Assembly (NCBI GenBank): GCA_000818945.1
Contig: KN805376.1
Span: forward strand, 1 to 64,000
Reading direction: 5' to 3'
Source: Schizochytrium sp. CCTCC M209059
Lineage: Eukaryota; Sar; Bigyra; Thraustochytrida; Thraustochytriidae
Length of the DNA: 64,000 bases
Made by a program: the position numbers and the translations under genes. Positions 29,223 to 39,165 of this stretch are shown here, piece after piece. The notes under the pieces are model-generated. The model had not been told where the DNA came from. It saw only the letters and a program-made list of their open reading frames with translations, and searched no databases. Numbering within the stretch: the stretch's first letter is position 1; each line of letters starts with the position of its first letter.

Positions 29223-30707
29223 TCAGTTGTCTGGACCGACCGCTGTGTCATAGTCCTGAGCGAGCTGCTGCACACGGATGAGAGACTCGCGAATGCTATC
29301 GCGCTCGAGCCCCGCGCGCGCGTACTCGTGCATGTAGGCATCCACGGCAAACATTCGATTCGCACGCGCGAGAGCCGCGTGAACAGGGTCCGCAATACTC
29401 GCCGAGTTGCTCAAGCATGCGATCGTCTTTTCAATTCCTTGCAATGGCGAGCTCGACTCGTCGTAGCGAGTTCTTTGCTCATAGTAGGGCCCGGCCTCTG
29501 TTGCTGCTAGTCTCGCGCCCTTGCCTCGGTACGTAAAGGTTGCAGCAATAGTTCCACGAAAGTTTTTTCGTGCGTTTACCGCGGCCTCTTTCCCAAGCGC
29601 AGCCCAGGAAAACGACGAAAAGGAGACAGCTTCCTCGGATAATTGTGGTACAATTGCCGCGCGTAAGCAGTTGAGCGCCGGCCGAACGCACAGCTCACGC
29701 ACAGATGCATCAAGAATGTCATCGTCGCGCCACCGACAGCTCGAATCGGTACTTCGCGACGGAATGAGAGCGCTCGCGCAGAGATCGCGCGCAAGAACCC
29801 GGTTGAGATGCTGCATCTCAGGGCGCTCGACTCGTAGGGCTCGCTGGCAGACTGCCCGTGCTTCGTCATTAAACAAATTAATGATGCCATGCGAGGTGTG
29901 CTGAAGTTCTGCAAGTGTGAGTATGGCGTTGTAGTTTTGAACGACAACCTCACCCAATTTGTGTGGCCAAACTACAACGTTTGCCACTGAAGCGCCAGGA
30001 AACTCGTCGCGAAGGACTTGCGTCACATGAGATCCAACGCCAGACCCTGTACCACCCGCAACGCTCTGCATAAGGAGGAAGCCACTCAGACTATCGGCGG
30101 CCTCGGCTTCGCGTCTCAGCATCTCTACACAGCGCGAGGCGACGAGCGGGCCATTTTGCACAAAACCTTGCGCCCAATTGTTTCCGGAGCCGCCCTCAAA
30201 AGTGAGTCTTCGCCCGGGCGCGTAGCGCCAAAGTCCTCGTCGCGCGACGCAAGAATCAACAACGCGAGGCTCCATGTCGACCAGGACTGCACGAGCTACG
30301 CGGCGGTCTGGCAGTCGAGGTGGTTTTCGAGAGCTCGCGTCAGTGTCTCGACGAAGCTCCTCGAGCACGATCTCTTCTTGTTCGTCGAGCTTTGAGTTAG
30401 CGTGAAAGAAGACCTCGCGACGACGTCTCGCGCTTATAAAGGCGCGAATCTGGGCATCTGATCGACTTTGTAATGCCGCGTCAGTTGCGTCTTGCAAGCC
30501 TGTACCATTCTGTGCGCCGCTGCGTTTACCTCGAGCATTTGAGAAGGCAGACGAAGGCAACGAAGAAGAAGGTGATGATGACTCGATTCGTGGAGGAGTG
30601 GAGTCCTGGACGTTGCCCTTGATGCAGGTCGCGTGGAGGGCATCGAGAACAGCTTCGCCAAGCTGGTTGCCACACTGACCGATCTGCACCGAGACGACTG
30701 CGGCCAT
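29223..30707 (-). CDS. TUBD1: Delta-tubulin
   Basis: 494 residues from ATG 30705-30707 (MAAVVSVQIGQCGNQLGE). Delta-tubulin is needed for triplet microtubules in centrioles and basal bodies. Tubulin features present are the N-terminal GQCGNQ nucleotide contact, ARAVLVDMEPRVVD, SGNNWAQGF, the signature SVAGGTGSGVGSH, and VVWPHKLGEVVVQNYNAILT. This last block is delta-like rather than alpha, beta or gamma. A Ser/Ala/Arg-rich insert of about 60 residues follows the first strand (about 30-95). There is a further variable loop near SSCRWRDDD. It indicates the organism builds centrioles or flagella at some stage. Confidence 0.85.
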   Translation of the reverse strand: MAAVVSVQIGQCGNQLGEAVLDALHATCIKGNVQDSTPPRIESSSPSSSLPSSAFSNARGKRSGAQNGTGLQDATDAALQSRSDAQIRAFISARRRREVFFHANSKLDEQEEIVLEELRRDTDASSRKPPRLPDRRVARAVLVDMEPRVVDSCVARRGLWRYAPGRRLTFEGGSGNNWAQGFVQNGPLVASRCVEMLRREAEAADSLSGFLLMQSVAGGTGSGVGSHVTQVLRDEFPGASVANVVVWPHKLGEVVVQNYNAILTLAELQHTSHGIINLFNDEARAVCQRALRVERPEMQHLNRVLARDLCASALIPSRSTDSSCRWRDDDILDASVRELCVRPALNCLRAAIVPQLSEEAVSFSSFSWAALGKEAAVNARKNFRGTIAATFTYRGKGARLAATEAGPYYEQRTRYDESSSPLQGIEKTIACLSNSASIADPVHAALARANRMFAVDAYMHEYARAGLERDSIRESLIRVQQLAQDYDTAVGPDN

Positions 30708-31059
30708 CGCGCAGCGCACGTGCAGGCTGTCCTATTCTACGCCAAGGGGCAAAGAGTGAACGCGCGCGAGAGAGAGAGAGAGAGAAAGAGAGAGAGACCT
30801 TGACCGCGCTCGCCTCAAGCGACAGGCAAACGGGTTTCTTTCCTTCTTGGATTGACTTTTTGATTTTTTGACTTTGGAAATCGAAGGCGAGCCCTGCTAC
30901 AGACAAGCTAGACACTTGTCGAGGTGATGCCTTTGCTCTTTTGCATTTGGAGAGACCAGAGCTTGTTTGAGGACGCTGGATAACCGAAGTCCAACTTTTC
31001 ACCCAGGCAGGGCTCGGCAGCCAGTATACAATGAATGGTGGTCTAAGCAAGCTTATGTC

Positions 31060-31105
<46 letters not shown>

Positions 31106-31170
31106 GGAAAAGATCAGATGATGTTCAAATACGGGCTGCAATACGACACCTGTTTCGTGGAACCCTGCGG
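30708..31170. promoter_or_regulatory. Delta-tubulin upstream region with two (GA)n tracts
   Basis: 463 bp between two minus-strand genes. (GA)n tracts lie at about 30768-30798 and 31062-31102. The first is 60-90 bp upstream of the tubulin start, so it probably falls in the promoter or 5' UTR. No gene seen. Confidence 0.55.
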
Positions 31171-34023
31171 TTACGGCTTGCTTTCGAGGTTGTCAAAATC
31201 TAGAAAATCGAGTCTCCACTTGTTACCGTCGTGTTCTTCTTCTTCTTCTTCTTCGCCGCCATGCTCATCTGAGTCACTGTCCATGCCGCGTCTCACCGAC
31301 ATTTGAGCGTCAGCATCGCGCGAAAAATTAGCTTCTGGCGTTGGAGCAGCACTTGACCCGATGCCCGATGACGCCGCCGATGGAAGCCAAGTGGACATAG
31401 CCCGCATCAAGACTGTAGATAAGGTGTCGTCAACAACCTCACTCATGCGTGAGCTACGACGACGAGCTGCCGAAGCGTCTGTCCCTGCACGTAGAGACAC
31501 GCGGCGCGGAGCCAAGGATGCTCGGCGAGGACTCTCCACAGTCGAAGGTTCCGTATCCTGAAGTCGCTGCGCAGCGGCGAAATCTGTTGAGGCATTGGAA
31601 AAGTCGAGACCCGTGCGAACCCAGTGAGCACAAAAGTCATTGTACGACCAAACGTTGGAAGTATCCGGAAGGACATAGATTGGATCTGTAATGACGTCGC
31701 CAAGAAGATTGGTTGCGTCCGAAATGGCCTTCGGGTCGACAGCGGACGCGAAACGGGGCAGCTCCAAGTATGGCACGATCTTTTCGAGGCGCCCCTGACG
31801 CTGCCACTCGGGCCACGCCGCGAGCCAAGCCTCGAACCTTTCCTCTGAGATTGCAAGCGCAGCCTTTTTGGCCTTTGCGATATCTGCGTCACTCACTCGC
31901 ACGTGATTGGCATACAACATTTCCTTGGAAGACACAGGGAGTCCTAGTGGTTCCCGCAAAGCGATTTCGAAACGTAGGTACACGCAAACGTCGTCTACAG
32001 CCCTGTTCTGCGAATTGATGTAGCGCTCCACGTGCTCATGCACAATATTGAGACGCATGATGGACCGACCAAGCTCGCGAAGCTTTGCACGGTCCCCGCG
32101 GGCGTGAGAAATGGCAACGACCAGCTGCATCTGCCCAAGTGCCCAAATGGGCTTGTCCGCACAGGCGTCCGTTGCATCAAGCATACGGATAACGATTTCA
32201 TCGCGGGAAATTGGGTCTGTGATGATGGTCTCCAGAATTTCCTTCACGCGCGCTTTGAGATCGTCCCGATAATCTTCATTTCTGAACTCGCTCGACGAGA
32301 GCAGCATGCCGAGGAATTTGAGCACGCCATACACGTATGCAGCATCGATGTACTTTTCAAGGTCGATGGCCTGAACGTCGAATTCGCGAGCGACGTCGTA
32401 GAGTGTGCTGAGCTCAATTGCGTTGGAGCCTTCTTCGCTAGCAAAATGGCCAACAAAGATACGCACATCCGCGTTCTCAATGTTTTGCAGCTGCTCGAGC
32501 TCGCTGCCGACAATACTCGTGTCAGCCACGTTGACCATGAGGTAAGTGCTACGAGGCTGCTGAAAAGGCTCGAGTGGAAGTGAAAAGAGTGACGTGCAGC
32601 CAGAGAGATTGAATTCGAATCCCAAGCAGCGCAGTGAAGCAGGCACCGTCCGCAATGAACTGCAGTTTATTGCCAAGATGTTGCCGGTAACGGTAAGGCC
32701 CTCCGGGAGGGCCTCGAGAGCCGTGCAGCCGAGCAGCACGAGGTCGCCCTTGACGGTGAGCCCCTGTGGAAGACTTGTCAGTGAGACGCAATCGACGAGA
32801 ACCAAGTGTCCTTCCACAAGACTCAGGCCAGGTGGCAGCGTCTCGAGCGCGTTGCAGCCGGACAGGTTGAGAGATTTGGTCGAGATCCACGACGACGGGA
32901 GCCCTGCCAGAGCGCTGCACGCGGAACAATTGAGGTTGCCTTCCACAATCATGTCATCGGGGAGATGAAAAGGCTCTATGTTCTCCAAGCGTAGTACGAG
33001 GTCCTTTTTGAAGCGCATTTTGCGGCCAAAGGAGGTCACCGTAAGCCGAGCAACGAGGGTATTACCATCGACGCAGAGACCGTCGGGAAGCGCGAGGTGG
33101 TCCTCGGGAGTCGTCGAGCGCGGTTCGGGGATAATTACGAGGTCCTTTCGGACGTAAAGACCATCTTGAATCTCGCCTGGATCGAGTTCCGTAACCATGA
33201 GAAGAAGACTCGAATGTACGCGGAGAGGGGGCAAGTTATCCAGAATTGCAAGCTTGACATAGCCTCTGCGCGGATGGGAAACGCTGATGGCATGGTGCCG
33301 CGAATCCCAATGAAGCACGGCCTTTGCGAGCTCTTCGCGCACTTGCGAGGTTTCGGAGAGCGGCGCGAGCGCCTCTCCAACTGAACCGAATTTGCTGCAC
33401 GTGAGTGCCTCAAAGGCTTTTCGTCCTGTGTGTAAAGCAAGTCCGCTCGTGCCTTGAATGGCGCGCAAGACACCGAGACCAATAGGTGTGACGCAAAGGA
33501 TTGGGCAGATTGGAAGCGTCAAGATGAGCGCCGTGATGGAGGCCGCGCAGTCCGCCACACCGGAGGAAAAGTGGAACTCCTGGCCGCTCCGGCAATAAAT
33601 GGCGCAGGCTTCATTGTCATCGTCCGGAATGGCAGGGACGCAGAAAGGCGTTGTGACAAGTGCAATCGGGGTCACAACCGCGCAGGCACCAAGGTAGATG
33701 AGACAATCCATGCTTCGAATCCAGACGGTGTCGACGCGGCAGCTGAAGCGGTGATCAAGATTGTAGCACCAGACGGGAGTCAAACTCAGCGACACGGGCT
33801 CGTTTTCGTCTGCGGTGACAAAGGGCTCCCACTTGCTGGGGTGGCAGCAGAAGCAGACCTCCTCATCCGCTCCTTCTGGTGTTGGCGACGAGGCCTCCAG
33901 GAGTCGCCGCGTCTCCGCCGCAAACCCATCGCGTCTTCGATCCGCGGCCATCCACGTCCCAGCAAACGGGTCACTCGCGGCGAGGGCGCGCGTCACCAGT
34001 TCGCGCATGTTTTCCAGGTCCAT
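31171..34023 (-). CDS. LRR protein with NEL-type E3 ubiquitin ligase domain (copy 1, membrane-associated)
   Basis: 950 residues from ATG 34021-34023 (MDLENMRELVTR). Two hydrophobic segments near residues 104-130 (IYLGACAVVTPIALVTTPFC) and 156-190 (ITALILTLPICPILCVTPIG) suggest membrane insertion. About seven leucine-rich repeats at 320-490 have the form LPxGLxVxGxLxLxxCxxL. From about 560 the sequence matches the layout of NEL ligases: ACADKPIWALGQMQLVVAIS with Cys621-x-Asp623, then LRELGRSIMRLNIVHEH, VDDVCVYLRFEIALREPLGL and FEAWLAAWPEW. NEL enzymes (bacterial IpaH/SspH families) pass ubiquitin through that Cys. Near 770-815 DPIYVLPDTSNVWSYNDFCA resembles a U-box. A disordered Ser/Glu-rich tail ends the protein. 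The NEL and U-box calls are by pattern only. Confidence 0.75.
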   Translation of the reverse strand: MDLENMRELVTRALAASDPFAGTWMAADRRRDGFAAETRRLLEASSPTPEGADEEVCFCCHPSKWEPFVTADENEPVSLSLTPVWCYNLDHRFSCRVDTVWIRSMDCLIYLGACAVVTPIALVTTPFCVPAIPDDDNEACAIYCRSGQEFHFSSGVADCAASITALILTLPICPILCVTPIGLGVLRAIQGTSGLALHTGRKAFEALTCSKFGSVGEALAPLSETSQVREELAKAVLHWDSRHHAISVSHPRRGYVKLAILDNLPPLRVHSSLLLMVTELDPGEIQDGLYVRKDLVIIPEPRSTTPEDHLALPDGLCVDGNTLVARLTVTSFGRKMRFKKDLVLRLENIEPFHLPDDMIVEGNLNCSACSALAGLPSSWISTKSLNLSGCNALETLPPGLSLVEGHLVLVDCVSLTSLPQGLTVKGDLVLLGCTALEALPEGLTVTGNILAINCSSLRTVPASLRCLGFEFNLSGCTSLFSLPLEPFQQPRSTYLMVNVADTSIVGSELEQLQNIENADVRIFVGHFASEEGSNAIELSTLYDVAREFDVQAIDLEKYIDAAYVYGVLKFLGMLLSSSEFRNEDYRDDLKARVKEILETIITDPISRDEIVIRMLDATDACADKPIWALGQMQLVVAISHARGDRAKLRELGRSIMRLNIVHEHVERYINSQNRAVDDVCVYLRFEIALREPLGLPVSSKEMLYANHVRVSDADIAKAKKAALAISEERFEAWLAAWPEWQRQGRLEKIVPYLELPRFASAVDPKAISDATNLLGDVITDPIYVLPDTSNVWSYNDFCAHWVRTGLDFSNASTDFAAAQRLQDTEPSTVESPRRASLAPRRVSLRAGTDASAARRRSSRMSEVVDDTLSTVLMRAMSTWLPSAASSGIGSSAAPTPEANFSRDADAQMSVRRGMDSDSDEHGGEEEEEEEHDGNKWRLDFLDFDNLESKP

Positions 34024-34203
34024 CTTGCCTTCGCGACCCCACGTGCGTGAGCTCGCTTTCCCTCTTTCCTCCCCTCGCTCGCGGCCGCGCGTGCGCACGA
34101 CACGACACGACACGACGCGCCGCGCCGCTCGCGCCCGCGCCCCGTCCCTCGCCTGTCCGCGGCGTCGACAGCAGAGCAGCTGCGAGCGTGCTCGCCTTGT
34201 TGT

Positions 34204-34242
<39 letters not shown>

Positions 34243-34938
34243 CCACCAGAGTCTGCGGCCTCGCCTCCCGTTCTCCCCCGCTCGCAGAGGCCGCGCGCAC
34301 ACACGGCCGCGCTCGCTCGCGTCGCCCGGCACGGGCAGGGGCGTCTGCTCAGAGAGGCGAGCGAGCAGGCAGGCAGGCAGGCACGCGAAGCAGCGCGCGG
34401 CACGGGCGAGCGAGAAGAGCAGAGCAGGCGTGGAAGGGCGACCGACGCGAGCCAGCGGCGGCGGGTCCTTGGGCATCGACCGGGGCCTAGGGCCCTAGCT
34501 GGCTAGCTGCCTCGGGCGGCCGGGTAGGAGAGCGAGCGAGCGAGCGAGCGAGCGCGCGTGCGTGCGTGCGGGAGGGCCTGGGGCAGCGGGCACCGCCACG
34601 TGGCTGCGAGCTGCAGCTGCAGGGCTGCGAGCAAGTGCGAGCACGAGGGGAGGAGAGCAAAACGAGGAGACGTAGCGGCACGTGCCGCACGCGCTGCGCG
34701 GCCCCACATTAGATGGCACATTAGTGGAGCCGCGTGCACGCGCGGACTCGTCGTGTAGAGTACTACCACTGTGCTAGCTAGGCCTAGCCAGGCCTACTGC
34801 TACTATACGCGATGAGGTAGTAGTAACTAACCTAGGGCGGTATCGTGAGCGAGCACCCGGCCGCAAAGCTGGGCAGAGGTGATTGCTCGCTCGCGTTGTG
34901 CACGCGCGGAGAGCGCGAGCGCGCGCGGCACAGGCGCG
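34024..34938. promoter_or_regulatory. Shared divergent promoter of the two LRR-NEL genes
   Basis: 915 bp between head-to-head starts. It contains (CTGC)n at 34204-34244, (GGCA)n at 34366-34382 and (GAGC)n(GTGC)n at 34525-34568. It also has repeated CTAG/GTAGTA text at 34496-34506 and 34770-34825. Frames crossing it are GC-rich and lack ATG starts of interest. Confidence 0.55.
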
Positions 34939-37446
34939 ATGGAGAGCGCGACGGCGGTGGCCGAGGTGACGGCGTCGACGTGGGTACGGCGGGACTCGCG
35001 CATGGAGGCGGCGGTCGTACGCGTGCTGGGGCTCGCGCGCGAGGCCGCGGGGCTGCCGGCGCTCGAGGCCGCAAATGGGGCTGTCGGCGCGGACGGAGAG
35101 CGCGGCCGCACGCTGCGCGAGAGCGCAGGCGCGAGCGCGCGCGCCCTCAAGAGGGCCATGGCGTGTATCACCGCGCAGTCGACGGTGAGGCCGAGCACCC
35201 GGAGGATGTCCATCGGCGCTGGGCCCGCGGGAAGGGCCATGGTCGCGCGCGAACTGCGTAAACTGCCGCAAAACTCGGTCCTCCGACGCAGCCTCGAGGC
35301 GAGCAATGTGACGCTGCACTGGCTTGCCAACAGAGGAACCCTGCGTGTGTCACTACCCTTTGAAGAAGTTCTCGTCGTCGACCTGGTGGAAAACTTCCCT
35401 CGCATGATCGTGCGTGGTAATGCCTTGATTCTCGTACCGGGCGCGCAGAGGCCACGACGCACCAGCACGAGTCGCGCTGAGCCTTCGACGCCACCCAGGA
35501 TACCTAGTGGGCTTTATGTTCATGGCAATCTCGTCATCATGACGGAAATTAGCCCCGAGGGCGAGTTTCTCGATCCTGCACCATTACAGGTCCCAGAGCG
35601 GCTTCACGTCGGCGGAAGCCTCATGCTCCTCAACGTCGACGTCAAGGACTGGGGCGCGAATATCCGCATCGGAGGAGACCTCGCGGTCCGTGAGGGAGGA
35701 CATCGGCTCGTGGAGCTCCCAGAGTTTGCCGAGCTCGGCGGCGCACTGGACTGCAGGGGATGCAGACTGCTGGAGAAGCTTCCCTCGAATTTGGAGCACG
35801 TCGAGAGCCTTTATCTGGAGGACTGCTCGTCGCTCGAGAGCTTACCCGACTCGTTAGCACGTGTCGGTGGCGAACTTTGCTTGGCAGGGTGTTCCCGGCT
35901 GTCCAAAATGCCCGACTTCCTTATTGTTGAAGGCAATTTGGACATGCGCAGCTGCACCTCGCTGACCACGCTCCCGAACTTACTGACGGTACATGGAAAC
36001 ACGTGGCTTCAAGACGCGTGGTCCTTGACAAAGATTCCCGTCACTGCAAATTTTCAGGGTTCCAGGCTCGATCTTCGTGGCTGCTCCTCGCTCCGCCGAC
36101 TTCCCGTGGTCGCCCTCGAGAAACAACGAAGGAAGACGCTTCAAGTCGATGTGCGCGCGACAAATCTCGAGCCTGACACTTACGAGGTTCTTCGAAGCAT
36201 CGAGACTGCTATGCTCAAGTTTTCCTTTGATGCGTCGATACTAACGCTGCTCGAAAACAGTCGGAGGGCAAACACTACGGACTTTGAACCGCGGAGAAGC
36301 GCAACAGGAACATCGAGAAGTGCCAGTACGGGTTCAGTCACCGCCTCTGGCAAGCTCATGACGCAGTCACAAGGGCATGAGGCAAGACTTGGGGCGACAG
36401 CGATGCGACCAAACTCAAAGGCGTCCAAGAAAAATTCTGGTCAAGCGGTGCCCAAACCGCGGCGAAAGACACAATGTCTTCGCGAGGTGGGCGATTTGAA
36501 CTCGATCAATACAATAGAGGACGCTTTGGCTCTTTTTGGCGCCGAGGACATTGAGCTTGCTCCGTTTGTTGAAAACGCGTACGTTCGCGACATCATTGAG
36601 TTTTTGAAACTCCTCGCCTCGAGCTTAGAAAATCGCGTCCCGGACCTTCGGGAGAGTCTCTTGGAACGATTGCGCGATGTGCTCGAGACTGCAGCAACGG
36701 ACGAGGTGGCGCGAGAAGAGATTCTCATGCGCATGGCCGACGCCGTGGACACGTGTGTGGACAAACCCGTCTGGGCTCTTGGACAGATGCAACTTGTGGC
36801 AGCGCTTGCTCACGCCAGAGGCGACCGCGCAGCGCTGCGCAAGCTTGGGCTAGGTGTAATGCGACTTGGAGTCGTACATCAACATGCAAGTAATCTGCTC
36901 CTCTTGAGCGACCTCGACGTCGATGACGTTTGTGTATATCTGAAATTTGAGCTCGAGCTGAGGGACGACCTCGGTCTTCCGGTGTCCCCTCGGGCTATGG
37001 AATGGGAGCAGTTCGTCGACGTTACCCCCGAAGATATCGAGGCTGCCCGCGCGGAGGCCCTCGCAATAACCGATGCGGATCTGAACATTTGGCTCTTATC
37101 GTGGGCTCCGTGGCAGGAGCAGCTGCGCGGGGAGGCCGTTGTTGTATACGAAGATCTCAAGGTGCCAGACCACAAATTGCGCATCGAAGCCGATGCGGCG
37201 ACTGCCACCGATCTCTTGGGCGACGCAATTTCAGATCCTGTCGTCGTTCTCCCGGACGTGGCCAACATATGGTCGTATCAAGACGTTTGCGTGCATTGGG
37301 TTAGGACGGGCCTTGACTTCTCCAATAATCAGCTCTCGAGCGAGTCCTTTCTCTCTAATGTATGCAGGCTTTACAAAAATGGTATGCCCATCAACGCATC
37401 GGAACGTCGGAGCTCTACTCGGCGCTCCTTTTTCGGTCTTCGTTGA
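34939..37446 (+). CDS. LRR protein with NEL-type E3 ubiquitin ligase domain (copy 2)
   Basis: 835 residues from ATG 34939 (MESATAVAEV); the open frame extends only to a GTG at 34879. Leucine-rich repeats cover about 200-405 (LYLEDCSSLESLPDSLARVG, LCLAGCSRLSKMPDFLIVEG, LDMRSCTSLTTLPNLLTVHG). A Ser/Lys-rich linker follows. The NEL-like domain covers about 545-745, with DTCVDKPVWALGQMQLVAAL (Cys606-x-Asp608), LRKLGLGVMRLGVVHQH, VDDVCVYLKFELELRDDLGL and LNIWLLSWAPW. Near 762-800 DPVVVLPDVANIWSYQDVCV is the same U-box-like segment as in copy 1. Copy 2 has no hydrophobic N-terminal pair, so it should be soluble. It diverges from copy 1, and both probably arose by inverted duplication. The role is inferred to be LRR-guided ubiquitin transfer. 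Confidence 0.75.
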   Translation: MESATAVAEVTASTWVRRDSRMEAAVVRVLGLAREAAGLPALEAANGAVGADGERGRTLRESAGASARALKRAMACITAQSTVRPSTRRMSIGAGPAGRAMVARELRKLPQNSVLRRSLEASNVTLHWLANRGTLRVSLPFEEVLVVDLVENFPRMIVRGNALILVPGAQRPRRTSTSRAEPSTPPRIPSGLYVHGNLVIMTEISPEGEFLDPAPLQVPERLHVGGSLMLLNVDVKDWGANIRIGGDLAVREGGHRLVELPEFAELGGALDCRGCRLLEKLPSNLEHVESLYLEDCSSLESLPDSLARVGGELCLAGCSRLSKMPDFLIVEGNLDMRSCTSLTTLPNLLTVHGNTWLQDAWSLTKIPVTANFQGSRLDLRGCSSLRRLPVVALEKQRRKTLQVDVRATNLEPDTYEVLRSIETAMLKFSFDASILTLLENSRRANTTDFEPRRSATGTSRSASTGSVTASGKLMTQSQGHEARLGATAMRPNSKASKKNSGQAVPKPRRKTQCLREVGDLNSINTIEDALALFGAEDIELAPFVENAYVRDIIEFLKLLASSLENRVPDLRESLLERLRDVLETAATDEVAREEILMRMADAVDTCVDKPVWALGQMQLVAALAHARGDRAALRKLGLGVMRLGVVHQHASNLLLLSDLDVDDVCVYLKFELELRDDLGLPVSPRAMEWEQFVDVTPEDIEAARAEALAITDADLNIWLLSWAPWQEQLRGEAVVVYEDLKVPDHKLRIEADAATATDLLGDAISDPVVVLPDVANIWSYQDVCVHWVRTGLDFSNNQLSSESFLSNVCRLYKNGMPINASERRSSTRRSFFGLR

Positions 37447-38264
37447 TAGAAAAACCTCCCTTCCCCCCAAAAAATAAACAAATAAGTAAAACTCGCCATA
37501 AACGACGAGTTGTACGATCTAATCATGTGATTTCTGTGTTTGAATTCATGAATTCTGAATTTTGCTGGTGCTCAAAAAGTAAAAAGTAGGGAGCGGAAAA
37601 ATTTTAAAGACTGTCTACATGCACTGGTATACATACATACATACATACATACATACGACTCGATGACGGCTGGTTGTTTCGCATCTTATCTTTCTCAATT
37701 TCAATTTTTTTTCTGTAAAAGAGCGTTAGTGTATTCTTCAATCTTAGGTTCAAATACTACCAGTATAGATAGGCCAGTCCCAGTCGTTCGTACGAAATCC
37801 CGTCTTTCCTTTTCCGCTTTTCCGCACAGATTCTTGCACTTCTTTTTCAAGCAGTAGCCACATTGAGGTTGGTGGATGTACAGCTGGGGCCAAACTAACG
37901 AGTAGTTGCTCGGCGGTCATCAAAGGAGTAGCCATTGCTGCCGTTCGGACTAGCATTTGGCTTTATAGAAACGTGCTACAAGGGCGGCAGGCAGCTCACC
38001 TCCCTCCGCAAATAGGCTCTAGCAACTCACCGCAATCCCCTTGTATTTCTGCTCGTGGGACGCCCTCTCCTTTTCCATTGTTAGTACCGCGCAACAGCAA
38101 CACTGGCAGCGCCAGCGCATACTGGTTTGCGTTGGGGCAGACACACAAGCTGACGGCGAGAAGAGCGAGCGCGAGAGCACGCGCGTGGTAGCCCGAAGGA
38201 AACGTCGGGCCGCGCTTCGACTCCGCAGCGCTGTTGATAGATACGGACGAAGCGCACGGGCAAC
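37447..38264. other. Intergenic region between LRR-NEL copy 2 and LSM1
   Basis: 818 bp. It holds AT-rich 3' flank of the LRR gene, a (CATA)n array at 37627-37658, and GC-rich LSM1 upstream sequence from 38100. No gene seen. Confidence 0.55.
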
Positions 38265-38990
38265 ATGAGCAAGCTCATGGAAAACTATCACCTGCCGGGT
38301 GCCTCGTCGCTCATCGAGGAGCTCGATCGACGCGTCATGGTCGTCCTGCGCGACGGTAGGCACCTCGTGGGGACCCTGAGCTCCATCGACAAGTACTGTG
38401 AGTTGGCATTGTGCGCAGACCGTCTCGAAAAGTAGCGCAAGACGTTGTCCATCGACCTTCTACAAGGATCTTTTCAACAAACGGGCACACAGACAGACGG
38501 ACAAACAAACGAACAGACCAGCCATACTTACGCAACGCATGGTGCACTTACTTGCTTGCTTATTTGACGCAGCCAACATTGTGCTCGAAGACGCGTACGA
38601 TTACGCTTTTGCCGGCACGAGCGTCTTCAAGGAGCCTTGCAACGAAGTCATTATTGTGCGATCTGACAATATTGTTCTCGTCGGGCAAGTGGTACGTTGC
38701 CTGCAAGCGAAAGAAATTACGTCGCTTGCGAGCGAGAATTTTAAGGTTACTCGCTCGCCGTTATGTTCTCTCCCTTCGATTATCTGACCCATCTCTCGTT
38801 AACACTCTCTTTCTTTGTGTCTCGGTGCGCTTTTGAGCGTGCGCAGGATCAGGACAAGGAAGCGAGTTCCAAGCTCAAAGAGGTTGACCGCGCTACATAC
38901 GAAAAAGAAATTAACGAGAAGCTTGAAAAGGAAAGCGACTTTGTGCCGCTCACTGACCCGGAAATCTGGGACTTTAACGACCCGGCATAA
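38265..38990 (+). CDS. LSM1: LSM1, cytoplasmic Sm-like mRNA decay factor (3 exons)
   Basis: Exons 38265-38397, 38573-38691 and 38847-38990 give 131 residues. Introns 38398-38572 (GTGAGT...GCAG) and 38692-38846 (GTACGT...GCAG) keep the frame. LSM1 is the subunit defining the LSM1-7 ring that binds deadenylated mRNA 3' ends and promotes decapping in P-bodies. The Sm1 motif is present (LIEELDRRVMVVLRDGRHLV, then GTLSSIDKY and NIVLEDAYDY), as is Sm2 (VIIVRSDNIVLVGQV). The N-terminal LPGASSLIEELD is typical of LSM1. The C-terminal helix is charged. Confidence 0.93.
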
Positions 38991-39165
38991 CAAACACGAT
39001 AGTCTTTTTTTTTTTTGGCCTAAATACATAACAAAACCGGAACTTTACATGTTCAACGTTCAGGACACTCACATTCTCTGCTTTGATCAAGAGCGCGGAT
39101 TGTCTCTCTCTGCGAGCGCTCTTGGTAATCACGTTACAAGTGCAACTTGGAAAGCCGCGTCGTGT

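Noticed and set aside
33815..34498. Plus-strand frames overlapping the start of LRR-NEL copy 1
   Set aside because: They are antisense and promoter repeats (CTGC)n with no domain.
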